This document shows positions 23,044-35,760 of a DNA stretch of 64,000 bases, piece after piece (the stretch's first letter is position 1; the number at the start of each line of letters is the position of its first letter). Under the pieces are notes generated by a model. It did no database searches. It was not told where the DNA came from and saw nothing but the letters and a program-made list of their open reading frames with translations. Position numbers and translations under genes: made by a program. Source of the DNA: Dillenia suffruticosa (lineage: Eukaryota; Streptophyta; Magnoliopsida; Dilleniales; Dilleniaceae); NCBI GenBank assembly GCA_033439265.1, contig JAVTVX010000015.1, forward strand, positions 21,133,947 through 21,197,946, given 5' to 3'.

Positions 23044-23549
23044 TGTACATAAAAGTGCCCACATAAGGACATTTAACTCAAAAAAAAATTTGTTTGAGTT
23101 TAAAATTTGAAATTAGGGAATAGGTGGTCAACCCATTATCCCAACATTCCTAATTTACTCCATATTTTTTCATATTAATTTCTTAATTAATCTCTTAATA
23201 TTCTTTCCGTGCATTATGATTATCTCTTAAGAACAGCACCATTTGTTGAAAACGAGAGAGTTCTGAATTTTAGAAAAACACTTTCTTTGATTGAGGGATT
23301 AAGAAAAAATTCTGAATAAGAAATTTTTTTATGTCACTTTATCACCAGATCAAGAGTTACGGTATTATGATATTGCGGTGATAATCGCTCAATGTGGTTA
23401 TCATCCTGACGGCAAGATCGATCAAAAAAGGGCTCGTGGTTCCTGATTTTTTCTGTGTTTCATTCACCAAAGCACACCCGAAACCCCAAACATTTTATTA
23501 TTTTGAAAAACCTATCATGCTTCCGCTTGTGTATAAATTAAATCTAACA
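23044..23549 (+). repeat. Copia A 5' LTR
   Basis: It starts TGTACATAAAAGTGCCCACA and ends AAATCTAACA, is 506 bp long, and matches 29738-30247 with scattered substitutions and small indels. Confidence 0.9.
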
Positions 23550-23550
23550 T

Positions 23551-23565
23551 TGATATCAGAACATG
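23551..23565 (+). other. Copia A primer-binding site
   Basis: TGATATCAGAACATG lies 1 nt after the LTR. It is a mutated match to the initiator tRNA-Met complement TGGTATCAGAGCATG. Confidence 0.75.
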
Positions 23566-24621
23566 TTGGATTTATTAAAGTAAATTTTCAGAATTTTTTG
23601 GGTATAAAATTTAGGGTTTTGATTACAAATAAATTTCGTGAATTCAATTACACCATGATGTTACCATGATTTGTAGATCACAAATCTATTTTTTTCATAA
23701 TTTTTTGAGTATGTTTAAGTTTGAAATTGAAGGTCGAAATTTTCGGTTCTAATGGTATTCGAAATTTAAAATATTAAATCTGTCAAGTTAGAAAACTAAC
23801 TGATCTATAAAAATGGCATAAATATATTTCTCATGTGCTGATATACACTTTAACATATATATTGTTCATTACCATTGCAAAAAATTAGGTTGTCTGACAT
23901 AGTCGTGTAGGGCCAAAATTTTAAACACTTGATTCGCCGAGATTAGGGTTTGAATCTTCCAAAATTTGAGTTGAGGATGATTTTGGGAAATCCAATTTTA
24001 TTTTTCGGACCAAACTACTATAAAAAAGTAATCGAAAATGAGTTTTCTGGAAGCCAAATCAAAAGACCTAATTGCAAACTCGTCGGGCAAAAAAGAACTG
24101 CCCCTGACCCACTAGCATGTGCAACACATGCACGCAGAGATGCGTCAAGCAGAGGGCTGATGGCGCATAACTCTCACGCACAGAGTGCTCTGGTGGTCCA
24201 GGTCGGTTCGGACCCGAATCGAGTTCGACCCGCTCAGCGGCACAGGTTATGTTGGTCAAGCGCGTGGGCGAGCGTGAGGAATGCACCGGGCATCTGGAGA
24301 GTGTACCTCGGCACGTGACAGCTCGTGGTAACCCGTTGCCGACGCATGGCGGCGAGTCAAGTCGTTCAAAATTGGATTTTTCCAATTTTTTAAGGGTCTT
24401 ACATCCGAATTTGTGACTATTTATGAAATTTTATGTGACGAATCTAAGTCTGGATTGTAAGATGTGATCCCAGGTTGTGGTGTATGATGTCTATTGACTC
24501 ATACACTCGCCTTGGAGTCTATACACAAATCATTTATGATTTGATGATTCGTAGAATGTACAAAATTGTGAAAATAAGTATTACTAATCACTATCGTCTC
24601 ATTTTCTATGTAACACAGACA
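23566..24621 (+). other. Copia A untranslated leader
   Basis: About 1.05 kb of leader, alignable by eye with the leaders of copia B, C and D (shared words such as TACCATGATGTTACC and GTGTATGATGTC). It includes a GC-rich stretch at 24080-24360 whose ORFs on both strands have no recognisable product. Confidence 0.6.
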
Positions 24622-27600
24622 ATGGCTACAACAAAAACTGTCGTGCTTGATCTTGTGAAAGGAGACAAACTAAACGGTGACAATTATGTTATCTGACACT
24701 GGAAGATTCAGTTTGTTTTCGAGGAACAGGATCTAGAAGAGATTTTAAAGTACGAGATGACAGACCCTGTGGAGGGTACCATGGCTCAGGTGAGACGGGA
24801 TCAGGAGGCGTATCATGCTTGGAAGACAAAGGATGGCCAGGTTATGGCAATCCTTCTGAGCAGCATACATGATGACATGACCCCAATTTATAAGCAATAT
24901 CCTACTACGATATCGGTTTAGCTTGCTTTTAAAGAGTATTTTGATTGTCGATCAACTCCTAAGTTGAGTATATTGACCTATAGGTTTATTACATATAAGA
25001 AGAGATCGGATCATATTATGAAATAGCATCATATGTACATGTCGAATATGATCGCCTCTTTGAAAAATATGGGAGAGCCAATATCAGATGAGTTGCAGGT
25101 AGTGGGGATAATCCGATCTTTACCTGACTCCTGGGATGTAGTTAAGATCTATTTCATACACATTGAGAGTATTCATACTTTTATGGATGTACGTAGACAT
25201 TGTGAACTCGAGGAGAAGTGCCAAGAGGTAGTTAGGTTTGCTTCGGATCATGCTTATATGGCGGAGTCGAGCAAGGGCTCTTGGGATTTCAAGTGCAAGT
25301 AGTGCAAGCATGATGGGAAGACTAGAGGTCAAGGTAAGAAGAAGTGATCTGCTAAGACCGACAACAAAGGACAGAAGCATAGGAAGAAGGAGCTTGATAA
25401 GAGTAAAGTCAAGTGCTACATATGTGGCAAGTTTAGGCATTTCACAAGCGAGTGTGGTGAGCGAAAGGTATGTCCTTTTTTCTTATATGGTATAAATTAT
25501 GTTTCATCTACTATGATAGTTATTGACTCCTGTCTTTTGCGAGTCATAAACTCAGGAGTCATCAACCATGTAACTCACGATACGAGAGTGTACATGGAGT
25601 TCTGCTGATTAAGTCTCCATGCGAGTATGTTGTTTATGGAGAATGGAGTATTTATGGTTGTAAGGGGGATTGGTACATACATGCTGATGTGGCGAAGTAA
25701 ATAAGTCCTATATTTACATGATATTTTGTATGCTCTCAAGATTTGGTGGAATGTCATATCTGTATTTTGTCTTACTCGCTTAGGATATTCTATTTTATTT
25801 GGAAACTTGAGTGTTTCTATTTCATATGACAGTTTTTTGATATGTACTAGTTTAGTCCATGATGGACTATATGCATTGGACATTATTTCTTTTAATAAAA
25901 TTTCTCATTTATCTTCTATTGAATATACATTTGATAACGTAGTTAATGATGTTACTATTTGGTATAGTAAACTTGGCCATATAGGGTAAGAGAAAATGAA
26001 TCGATTAGTTGTGAGTAGCTCGTTGGGCCTACTAACTAGAGTCGAGTTGCTTCTATGTGAGTTTTGCCTGGTCAGCAAAGCAGCGAAGAAACCATTTGGA
26101 AAGATAATGAGAATTTGGACTCCATTACGGTTGATCTATTTTGATATTTATGGACCTATGAATGTAAAAGCCCGAAATAGAGATTCATATTTCATTACGT
26201 TTATAGATAATTACACGCATTTCGGTTACGTCTCTCTGATCTCGCAGAAATCTGAGGTATTTGAGTGATTCAGGAGGTTTACAGCATAGTTGAGAATTAG
26301 TTAGACTTGAGAGTTAAGACTCTCAAAACTGATCGAGGGCACAAGTATCCGTCTAAGCAGTTCAAAGAATTCTATTTCGAGAAGAGCATTATGAGACAAT
26401 TGACTATTCCTACTACTCCCCAACAGCATGGAGTAGACGAGAGAATGTATAGTACTCTGTTGGAGATTGTAAGATCTATGATAGTACAAGCTAATTTGCC
26501 AATCTTCCATTCAAGAGATACGTTATTGACTGCAGGCTACATCCTCAATCGAGTTTCAACAAAATCCATAGTTAGTACCCTATACGAGTTTTGGATATAG
26601 AGATAGCCTAACCTTAGCCACTTGAGGCCATGGGGCTGTGCCGCATATGTTCACGAGAAAAGAAGTGTATGTTTATAAGATACTCTAAACATTCTAGGGG
26701 ATGTGTTCCTAGGTGAATATACGAACGGCATAATCACTGAGATTGAATATCGTATTGTTCTGTTCCTAGAAAATGATTTCTCTAAGAAGTAAAATTGATC
26801 GAGATTTCACCTTTTATGAGATGAGTTGAGCCTAACAGAGCAGTTGAGTCTAGTAGTAGGGCTCAAGAACCTGTTATGAATTTTGGTTCTAGTGAGAGTG
26901 GTCTATTTAGAGGTGATGAGGCTCCCCCTTCTCGTAGGAGTAGTCAAGGATATGTACCTCAATTTCATTTTCTGATTAAGGATGAGATCCTCATTATGAC
27001 TTCCGCGGACAATAAGGAACCCAGGACATTTAAGGAAGCTCTTAAGGGTCTTATGAAGGACCAATGGTTAAAGATAATGCAGGAGGAGATGGAATCTATG
27101 AGAGTTAATGGGGTCTAAAACCTAATTGACATACGTGAGGATAAAAAGGTCATTGGGAACAAATAAGTTCTCAAAATCAAAAGAAAAGTTGACACATCGG
27201 TAGAAAGATACAAGACCCGTCTAATAGCCAAGAGTTACATGTAGACAAAGGGTATTGACTACGATTAGACTTTCTCTACTATAGTCAAATTTATATCGAT
27301 CCGTTTACTTTTGACGATTGTCGCGAGTATGGATCTGGAGTTACACTAGATGGACATAAATACTGTATTTCTTAATAGAAATTTAGATGAGAAAATCTAC
27401 ATGGAGTAACTCCCTAGATTCGTTCTAGTAGGTCAGAAGGATAAGGTTTGTTAAATTCGGAAGTCGATATATGGTTTAAAGCAGTCATCTAGGCAGTGGT
27501 ATCTGAGATTTCATGAGAATGTGATATCTTATAATTTTACAATGATCGAGCATTATCATTATGTCTATTTGATATATTCTGATAACTCTTTTGTAATCAT

Positions 27601-28578
27601 TTCCTTATATGTGGATGATATAATATTGGCTAGAAATAACATTGAATATCTGATGACTATTAAGACATGGTTGTCATGGAGTTTTGATAGTAAAGATATG
27701 GGTGAAACTAAATTCATCCTTGGAGTTAAGATTCAAAAGGATCACTCGAGATGGATGTTGACTCTCTCACAAGAAACCTACATTAGATAGATTTTCGAAT
27801 ACTTTGGGATGAGTGATTATAAATGTTATAGATACTCCCATTACTAAGTATGATGCTCTGAGTTTTGAGATGTGTCCCAAAACTCAGGAAAAAGTAAGGG
27901 AAATGAGTAAATCCCTTATTCAGTGCAGTGAGAAGTTTAATGTACGCGATATTATGTACACGATCGACATGTGTTATGCAATCGGTCTGATAAATAGATA
28001 TCAATCAAATTCTGGAATTGGTCACTAGAGAGTAGTAAAAAATTTTTTTAGATATTTCAAGGGAATTGCGAACTTCTCCTTATATAATGAAATAGGTAAT
28101 TTGCGTCTTGTGGGTATTCGATACCGATTGGGGCAGTGATCTGGATAAATGCAAATCGATGTCAGGTTTTGCCTTTTTACTCAATGGTGGTACCATTTCT
28201 TGGAGCAGTAAGAAACAAACTTGTGTAGCTCTATCTATGATAGAGGTTGAGTTCGTGGCTTGCTCAGTCGCAGTTCATGAGATTTTTTGATTCCGAATAC
28301 TATTGGATGACTTAACGATTGTGACTGATAGTGGGAGGTTAGTGATAATCTACTATAATAATCAGACCGCTATTGCCTACACTCGAGACCTTAAGTATTA
28401 TAGTATAACAAAATATATTGACACCAGATGTAATTTTGTAATAGACATTATCGAGAAGGGTGAACTGACCATCATGTATATTTCGATATACAGTATGGTG
28501 GCTGACCCTTTCACCAAACCCATTGTTAGAGACTCGTTTGTAGAACATAAAGAGTCATTGGATTTGCTTACATTTTGA
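24622..28578 (+). pseudogene. Copia A gag-pol pseudogene
   Basis: Gag starts at the ATG at 24622 (MATTKTVVLDLVKGDKLNGD) and carries a CCHC knuckle, CYICGKFRHFTSEC (about 25414-25455). The protease region (about 25540-25680) has NSGV where copia proteins have DSGA. Integrase (about 25960-26600) keeps IYFDIYGPM and FITFIDNYTHFGY but is frameshifted. An acidic linker (about 26870-27000) precedes RT (27050-27800), whose box LYVDDI at about 27605-27622 is intact. RNase H (about 28100-28578) includes DTDWGSDLDKCKSMSG and ends in TKPIVRDSF. At least a dozen stops, starting with NYVI* at 24694, make it inactive. Confidence 0.85.
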
Positions 28579-29737
28579 TATTTCTTATTTTGTACTAAAT
28601 TAACGATATGATACTTATTATCTATATATATGATTCTTATGCATTATTCAGTCACACATGAGTTATTATATTTATTATAAATGTATTTGTTTTTTATCAT
28701 ACATTTTGTGATGTAATATGAGAAAAAAAATATGTCAGACAGACGAGATCGACTCTCGGACACGAGTGACCATCTCCAGATCTGAATGAGTGGAGATGAG
28801 ATAGTTTCTAGATATAAAAGGCTTTGAGAGTGGCCCTATTAGAACATAATTCGTCTTGGTATGTATTCAGAATGAGATCATATATGATATGACCGACATA
28901 GAGATACCTACATTTATGTTGTCTGTAACTAAGCAGATTTGAGATCTTAGATATCACTTGCATTTAGTGATATTATCTCTAAGATACTCTCTCTGAGATT
29001 TCTGGGTAAAGTTTTATGTGTAAACTAACTTTCATATCTATACAGTGTTAAAAAAATTTTACATATACCCTTTGAGACATGGGAAATAACACTGTGACAC
29101 GTATTTCATACCGTATGTGATATGACAACTAGGGATAGTGAGAACTATTATATGAAACAATGATCTGATCATGATCTCCGTTCCCACCGTGTGAGACCCC
29201 ATATCTATTGGTTGGGATCTCTTGTACCCTTATTATTTTTAGCTACTTCTAAAAGTCTTGATCAGTGTTCGTTATTTTAGTCTGTTTACTTATAGGCCGA
29301 AAGATAAATTGAGGTCTAAAGGGTAAGTTTAGGAAAATAGCTAAATTAAGACTGATAGATTCGAATTTGGGAAAAGAAAAACTAATCGATATTAAATCAT
29401 TGTGTTATATTTACCAATCAGTCTATTATATTTATCAATGTTGAATTTTAAATATAATAGTGAATATACAGTCGAACAATGATTGGAAATCACTTTCGAT
29501 AAGAAAAATGACTCAATAGATGTAATTATGTTGAGTCTGGAATATAACAGGTGCTTTTGGTATTAACGGTAACTTCTCGATCATGTTAACAGGTGTATCG
29601 AGAAGTTTTTGCTTACAGGTGTACTCACCAGTCGCACAACGCCCAAGTCTATATAAAAATCCAGTAGGGTGATATGAAAAATCGCATGAGTTATGATCTT
29701 GTAACGAATAAAAATGCTCTCGTGTGTAAGTGGGAGA
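28579..29737 (+). other. Copia A 3' untranslated region and polypurine tract
   Basis: The region between the pol stop and the 3' LTR has no gene. Its end, CAGTCGCAC.ACG.CC followed by ATCCAGTAGGGTGATATG, is shared with copia B and, inverted, with copia C. The tract AAGTGGGAGA at 29728-29737 abuts the LTR and is the likely plus-strand primer. Confidence 0.7.
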
Positions 29738-30247
29738 TGAAGATAAAAGTACCCACATAGGGGCATTTACCTCAGTAAAAAAATTTATGTGCATTTAAAA
29801 TTTGAAGTTAGGGAATAATAGGTGGTCAGCCCATTATCCCAACTTTCCTAATTTACTTCTCATTTTCCCATATTAACTTCATAATTAATCTCTTAATATT
29901 CTTAACCTGTATTATCATTATCTCTTAATTATAGCACTATTGGTCGAAAATGAGAGAATTATGAATTTTAGAAAAACATTTTTTCTAATTGAGGGATTAA
30001 GAAAAAATTTCAAATGGAGAATATTTTACGTTACTTTGTCATCAAATTGAGGGTTACGGTATTGTGATATTTCGATTATAACTCTCTCAACGTGGTTATT
30101 ATCTTGACGGCAAGATTGATCCAGAAAGGATTCATGGTTCCCGATTTTTTCTATGTTTCATTCACCAAGACATACCCAAAAACTCAAATTTTTTATTATT
30201 CTGAAAAACTAATCATACTTCCGCTTGTGTATAAATTAAATCTAACA
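29738..30247 (+). repeat. Copia A 3' LTR
   Basis: It starts TGAAGATAAAAGTACCCACA and ends AAATCTAACA, 510 bp, followed by the AATTT duplication. Confidence 0.9.
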
Positions 30248-31136
30248 AATTTTAAATTAAGACTATGAATTAATCTAGAGCAATTAATTTAGTACATCAC
30301 TCGTATGCCACATCATCACTATTATGAGGTGACATTCATGTTGTAAAAATGATCTCACATGATATACGCCACCTTAGCACATTATTGCACCTGTAATATC
30401 ATGTGAGTATGCAAAAATTCAACTAGTATATTATATCATGCGTCCACGCTGTTAATAACAAAAGGATTTAATTACATCACTTTTGAAAATTTGAATCCTC
30501 TATTGGCCGAAATTAAAGTTCGAAAATCCATTGAATTTTATTGCAAAGTTCAAGGCTCAATTTGCTCTTATTAAAGTAATAATAGCAGACTCATGGGGAT
30601 TGCTCTTATCAAAAGCACAAGGGCAGCATCTTTCTCCTTTCTAAAATGAATCAAATGTTTATGAGCATAGAAAACAAAACAGAAATAAACCCAGGTGCAC
30701 TATTATCCATGTTTCTTTCATATCATTTCTTTCCATTGATCATGCAAAGTTTAAATTATACATGTAGAGTCACTTTGAGAGTTTTGAAATTTTCTAGATT
30801 TATTTACACACGAAAAACCTTTTGATTGAAATGGTAACTGAGAGATCAGATACTTGCATGGCATTATTTTGTTCAAAATAGCTCGAGTTGTGCGCTTTCC
30901 ACTGCCGTCTGCAACAAGATAAAACAACATAAGCTTTGGGAGTGAATCATTGAAAACAAAAATTTGAGTTGACGCACACCCAGAGTCTAGGAATTTTGGG
31001 AATTGACTTGGAATGCACTTTGGATAGATCAGACTGAAAGCCGATCATTATCGAAAGCTTAAACTCAATCAAAAAAGGGCTGCACACAAAACACAAGGTT
31101 CCACTAGCTTCAGCTTATAAATAGATAATTACGTAT
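30248..31136. other. Host flank between copia A and copia B
   Basis: AT-rich, with no recognised gene. One possible minus-strand terminal exon is noted: after an acceptor-like TTGTTGCAG, a frame runs from 30908 to a stop at 30751 (GSGKRTTRAILNK...). It has no recognisable homology and may be chance. Confidence 0.3.
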
Positions 31137-31655
31137 TGCTGGTAAATGATGCCCACGAAGGGGCTTTTACCAAATAGTAAAAAAGTCATTTTTGAATTTA
31201 AACTTTGAATTTGAGACATAATGGGTAATCACCCATTATCTCAACTCCCTTAAATTTATCTCCCCAACTTAATCATACGTGAGTGTGCGTTTGTGCCTAT
31301 ATGTTTTTATTCAATTGTGTGAATCGAAAAAAAACACACAAGAAAAAGAACATTCAAAGGGGAGAATTTTTTCTTTGAGAGAAAAACATATTTTGAGGAT
31401 TAACAGAAAATTTCGAGAAGAAAATTATCTTGTCACTTTCATCATCGGACTTGAGGATTACGGCATCGTGATATTGTAATGATAATTCATAACATAATTA
31501 TCGTTCCGACTGTGAGAACGTTCGAAGAAAGTATCATGGTTTCCTAAATTGCTGCGTTTTAATTTACCGAGATAACCTTAAATTTTATTCTTTTTATTAT
31601 TCTGAAAATTTCTACCATACTTCTACTGGCGTGTTTGTGTATTAAAATTCCAACG
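31137..31655 (+). repeat. Copia B 5' LTR
   Basis: 519 bp starting TGCTGGTAAATGATGCCCAC. The first ~240 bp match 50170-50406. The expected terminal CA appears as CG, probably by mutation. Confidence 0.8.
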
Positions 31656-31656
31656 T

Positions 31657-31673
31657 TAGTTTCAGAGCGCATG
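31657..31673 (+). other. Copia B primer-binding site
   Basis: TAGTTTCAGAGCGCATG is a diverged initiator tRNA-Met complement directly after the LTR. Confidence 0.65.
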
Positions 31674-31856
31674 TTGATTTTATTAAATAATTTTTGAAAT
31701 TTTTCGGGTATAAAAATATAGGGTTAAAAATTTAAAATTGGGATCACGAATGAGTTTCATGAATCTGATTATACCATGATGTTACCCATGTTATGTAAAT
31801 CATAAATATATATTTTTTTGGAATTTTTAGAGAATGTCTTAGCCATTAAATTTAAA

Positions 31857-34604
31857 TGTCACGCCCCGACCCACTCCCGAGCCAGGCACGCAACGAGCCC
31901 GCCGCGGCACCTAGATGCACGGGCACCACGTCCCGCACATCAAAGCACCGTAAGGCTGTAACATTCACATAATCCAAGTTTCCAAATCACAAAGATCCCC
32001 AAGTGATAAAAATAATACATGTATGCCTCAATGTAAATTAAAATGAGTGAGAGTGAACCTTATACAGACCAGAAGAATTATAAATACAGTCATCCCAATT
32101 TAAACAAATACAATGGTCATCCTAACTTTTTCAAGATAAAACAATAACCTTAATATATAGCGGAAGAGCGGGTAGTCATACCCCGGCCCAGTAGTCTCCA
32201 AAGAATATCCAATACAACAATGCACACAAATCTCTCGGTCCGAGTCTACCCCTGTAGGAGGGAAATGTGAGGGGTGAGTACCATAGAGAGGGGGTTGGTA
32301 CTCAGCAAGTCGGAGGGAATGACATGCTACAATTAATTTTTGGGTGAATTAGGAGTGCCAAAATTATGTCCCAATAAATCCATAGTATGCAAAAAAAAAT
32401 ATTATGACATCTCAATAAATCATTCACAGCATACGTATCAAATCAAATATGCATCCAGTATGTATGTCCATTATATCGTATAGAGCCAGCCAAAAATATC
32501 CCGGCAAGGGCCGACCATGGCCAAGGACGGGCAACGTTGGGGGTTTTCACAGTGCAAGTAATAAAATAAGGCTCTCTACCCCAACGTTGGCCACAGACTA
32601 CTCCAACTAGCCTGTATATATATATCGTACACGTATCAAGGATCAAGCGTGTATGAAAACCCGCCGGTGCTAGACCTACCAAGGTCCTCCCCGGAGTGGT
32701 TCAACCGACGACTGTCCATACAATATGTATGACGATCTGGCGGATACCCCCTGCAGAGGCGTATCCGGGCACAACAGGTGCCTCTACCAAATGTCCTTCG
32801 TAGCTACGGAATGCTATAGGAAGCATATCATCATCATTACAGTATCCATAGGGGCATCCAGCCCAAATCACATATCTTAAGCCAAATCATCAAGCCTTAT
32901 CATGTCAAAAGCATGTGCCAATATGCAATGAAAGTATAAAATCATGTGGATATATCAAAGTGTGGCACAATCATCAAGTATCAAAATCATGGATGCATAT
33001 CGATATAAACAAGTTGGGACACTCCATATATCACAAAACATTTTCATAAATCCAGGAGAATAGATTAATCATACCATTTTAAATCATGCTTTTGAAAGCT
33101 TTTTTAAAACACGGTATTAATTAAAAGTAGATGTCAAGTCCCACTCACCGTTAGGGGAGGATAACGCACTCCCCAATATTTCCACAAAGCGTAAATCAAG
33201 TGTCCCCTCCGTTCAACTCAAATAACTCTTAGGGAGACAAACAGTCCGCAGATTTTTAACCTGCGCAGTCATGGAAAATAGACTATAACTTTGGCTATAC
33301 CAATCCAAATCAGATGATTCTTATCTCATTTTAAAGCTAAGGGATAGCACTATAACTTTCATTTTGTACACTTCCTCAGATTCAAATCACAGAATTCCCG
33401 GTAAGCCTCATTTTGTTACAGCCATATTTAAGTTTCAGATTCTGTCCAGTTTTCGTACAGAAGCTATAACTTTCATCCTACTCATCAAAGTCTAATGAAA
33501 TTTTAACATGTTATAGCTAAGATGTAGATCTACAACTTTCGTGTTTTGCGTTTTATCTAAATATGTCTGGAAGGGGTTGAACAAAATTCATGAACAGGAC
33601 AGATACGTTTTAGTGAAACATACAGTTTCTGTCAACACAGTTTTAAGGCAAAATTGTATAACTTTCAATATCCTCATGCGAAATGGCTGAAAGTTTTATA
33701 TGTTATAGACAAGGCATATGTCTATAACTTTCATGTTTTGTGTGTCTTCAAACTAAGACTGGAGAGGGGTCGTTTTTACTCACTACTGTCAAGGTTCGAA
33801 ACAGGATGCTTCTATGTCGAGTTTCAGGAAACGTGCCATAACGTTTGGCACAGGCATCAGAATTTGGTGATTCTTACCTCGTTGGAAAGATAAGACTTAG
33901 ATCTATCACATTTTCAAATTCTGGCTCTAAGATGCCTTAAAACAGAGATGAATCACGGACAGAAATAACATTTAAAGTAAGACAGGATAAAATTTCTTAC
34001 CTCACTTTCTTTGTCTTCCTCTCTTGCTTCTCTCCTTGTTCTCACGAATTTGGGAAGAATGAACAAGCATTCTAAGGCCTTCTTCTTTTATTATTGTGTT
34101 AATAAGTCACCACCCTTGGATCAAATCTCCAATTAATCTAAACCATAGGATCATTTTGACTATTGCATGTGTTTTGATTGGTTCTTTTTTTTTTGTGTGC
34201 ATGTGTTCTCATTGGCCCACCTTGCCTTTCTCATCTCCATTTGGCCAACACTTGTCCTCCTCACTATAACACTTGTTCAACACAAGAATACACTTGTCAC
34301 ATTTCATTTATGTTTTGTTAATTGCTAACAAGTCCTTTGACTTATAAAAATTCTAATTTGACCCCTAAAATTTTCATAATTTCATACTAGGCCCAAAATC
34401 TTATATTAGACCTAATTTAATTTATTTAATATGAAATTAAGGTTTTGAATCTCTTTGAGTCAAAATTGATCCGATTTGTATTTTACCGTCAAATATCATT
34501 TTTTTTTTGTGAAAATTCATGAACCTGTAGTAATAGAAACAACATATATGTATATATATATGAAATGGAATTCACTATAGAATACACCGAGGGTCGGTGT
34601 TACA
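31857..34604 (-). repeat. 3' LTR of the Tekay-like element
   Basis: 2,748 bp, reading TGTCACGCCC...GTGTTACA on the plus strand. Between about 33270 and 33960 it contains a degenerate array of ~185-bp units, each with two CTATAACTTTC-like words. ORFs inside the LTR, such as 33654-33893, occur again at the matching place in the other LTR and are not genes. Confidence 0.95.
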
Positions 34605-34622
34605 TTTTCCTAACCCCCTAAA
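34605..34622 (-). other. Polypurine tract of the Tekay-like element
   Basis: On the minus strand the bases next to the 3' LTR read TAGGGGGTTAGGAAAA, purine-rich and in the position of the plus-strand primer. Confidence 0.65.
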
Positions 34623-34673
34623 AAACAAGTTTCGTCCCCGAAACTAAAAGAAAACCATATAGGGAAAGGAAAA

Positions 34674-35138
34674 TTACTCAGTAAATAAATGAGGGTACTG
34701 TCCCCTCATAGTCTCCTCGGAGTCCCAAGTCTCCTCCTCGACTTGGTCATTACACCACAAAATGCGTACTAACGGGACATCCTTGCTTCGCAGTCTACGG
34801 ATCTGCTTGTCAAAGACTGCTACTGGTTGTACAGGTAAACTCAGGTCCTCCCATAGCTCAACTGGTGGAGGTTCTAAAACATGAGAAGGGTCAGGCATAT
34901 ATCTCCTAAGCACCGAGACATGGAACACATCATGAATACGTGCCAACTCCTCTGGCAGGTCCAATCTGTATGCCACACTTCCGATCCTCTCAAGAATACG
35001 GAAGGGCCCAATATACCTGGGGCTCAGCTTGCCCCGCTGCCTAAAACGGATCACCCCTTTCCAGGGTGAGATCCTCAAGAATACCATGTCTCCTTCCTGA
35101 AACTCCAGTGGTCGCCGCCTACGGTCTGCATACGCCCT
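34674..35138 (-). pseudogene. Integrase C-terminus with GPY/F module and chromodomain-like tail
   Basis: Follows the third pol nonsense codon (TAG ending the 35717-35139 segment) in the same reading frame and ends at a natural stop at 34674. The module YIGPFRILERIGSVAYRLDL is the GPY/F motif of chromoviral integrases, followed by HDVFHVSVLRRYMPD. The tail carries VPLVRILWCNDQVEEETWD, the usual chromodomain-like terminus that directs integration through contacts with chromatin. The peptide could not be made as part of Pol because of the upstream stops. Confidence 0.85.
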
Positions 35139-35760
35139 CTATCGATCCTGGGCGGCTCTCATCCTCTGTCGGATGATCTTGACCTTCTCTCTCGTCTCCT
35201 TAACAAGCTCCACACTACTGAGGTGCCTCTCACCGACCTCGTCCCAACATAAAGGTGTGCGGCATCGCCTCCCATACAATGCCTCGTATGGAGGCATCCC
35301 AATACTCGCCTGGTAGCTGTTATTATATGCAAACTCTACAAGTGGTAAGTGCCGATCCCAGCTACCATAAAAATCAATAACACAAGCCCGAAGCATATCC
35401 TCAAGTGTCTGAATCGTGCGCTCTGACTGGCCATCTGTCTGAGGATGATAGGCTGTGCTAAAGTTCAGTCTAGTACCCAATGCCTCCTGCAAACTGGGCC
35501 AGAACCTAGACGTGAACCTGGGGTCCCTGTCTGAAACAATCGACACAGGCACCCCGTGAAGTCGTACTATGGTGTCCATATAGAGACGTGCCAGTACCTC
35601 CAAGGAGTAGTTACCACGGATGGGGATAAAGTGTGCAGATTTGGTGAGTCGATCGACAATCACCCAAATCGCATCATGCTGCGTGAAAGTTCTCGGTAAC
35701 CCCATCACGAAATCCATAGTAATATGTTCTCACTTCCACTCAGGAATAGGAAGTGGCTAT
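35139..35760 (-). pseudogene. Integrase catalytic core (rve), flanked by nonsense codons
   Basis: Continues Pol after stops at 35757-35759 (TAG) and about 35724 (TGA, at a position that is Trp in relatives). The segment [18 protein letters not shown] starts the core. Catalytic residues are present: Asp in [10 protein letters not shown], Asp in VSDRDPRF, and Glu in GQSERTIQ with the D-x35-E spacing. It ends at a TAG at 35139 where relatives have Gln. The core is otherwise undamaged, so inactivation is recent. Confidence 0.9.

Larger units (their letters stand above)
23044..30247 (+). mobile_element. Ty1/copia retrotransposon A, structurally complete, 7,204 bp
   Basis: LTRs at 23044-23549 and 29738-30247 begin TG and end CA. 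A perfect 5-bp target-site duplication, AATTT, flanks the element (23039-23043 and 30248-30252). A PBS follows the 5' LTR and a purine tract (AAGTGGGAGA) precedes the 3' LTR. The coding part (24622-28578) has the copia order gag-protease-integrase-RT-RNase H but many stops. The LTRs differ at many positions by eye, so this is an old insertion. The clade within copia was not assigned. Confidence 0.9.

Noticed and set aside
23950-24385. Overlapping ORFs of 105-122 codons on both strands
   Set aside because: They lie in the GC-rich part of the copia A leader, and equivalent stretches in copia B, C and D are not open in the same frame.
33654-33893. 79-codon ORF in the gypsy LTR, repeated at 41751-41990
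   Set aside because: Both copies sit at the same place in the two LTRs and are part of the ~185-bp repeat array; the duplication explains their conservation.
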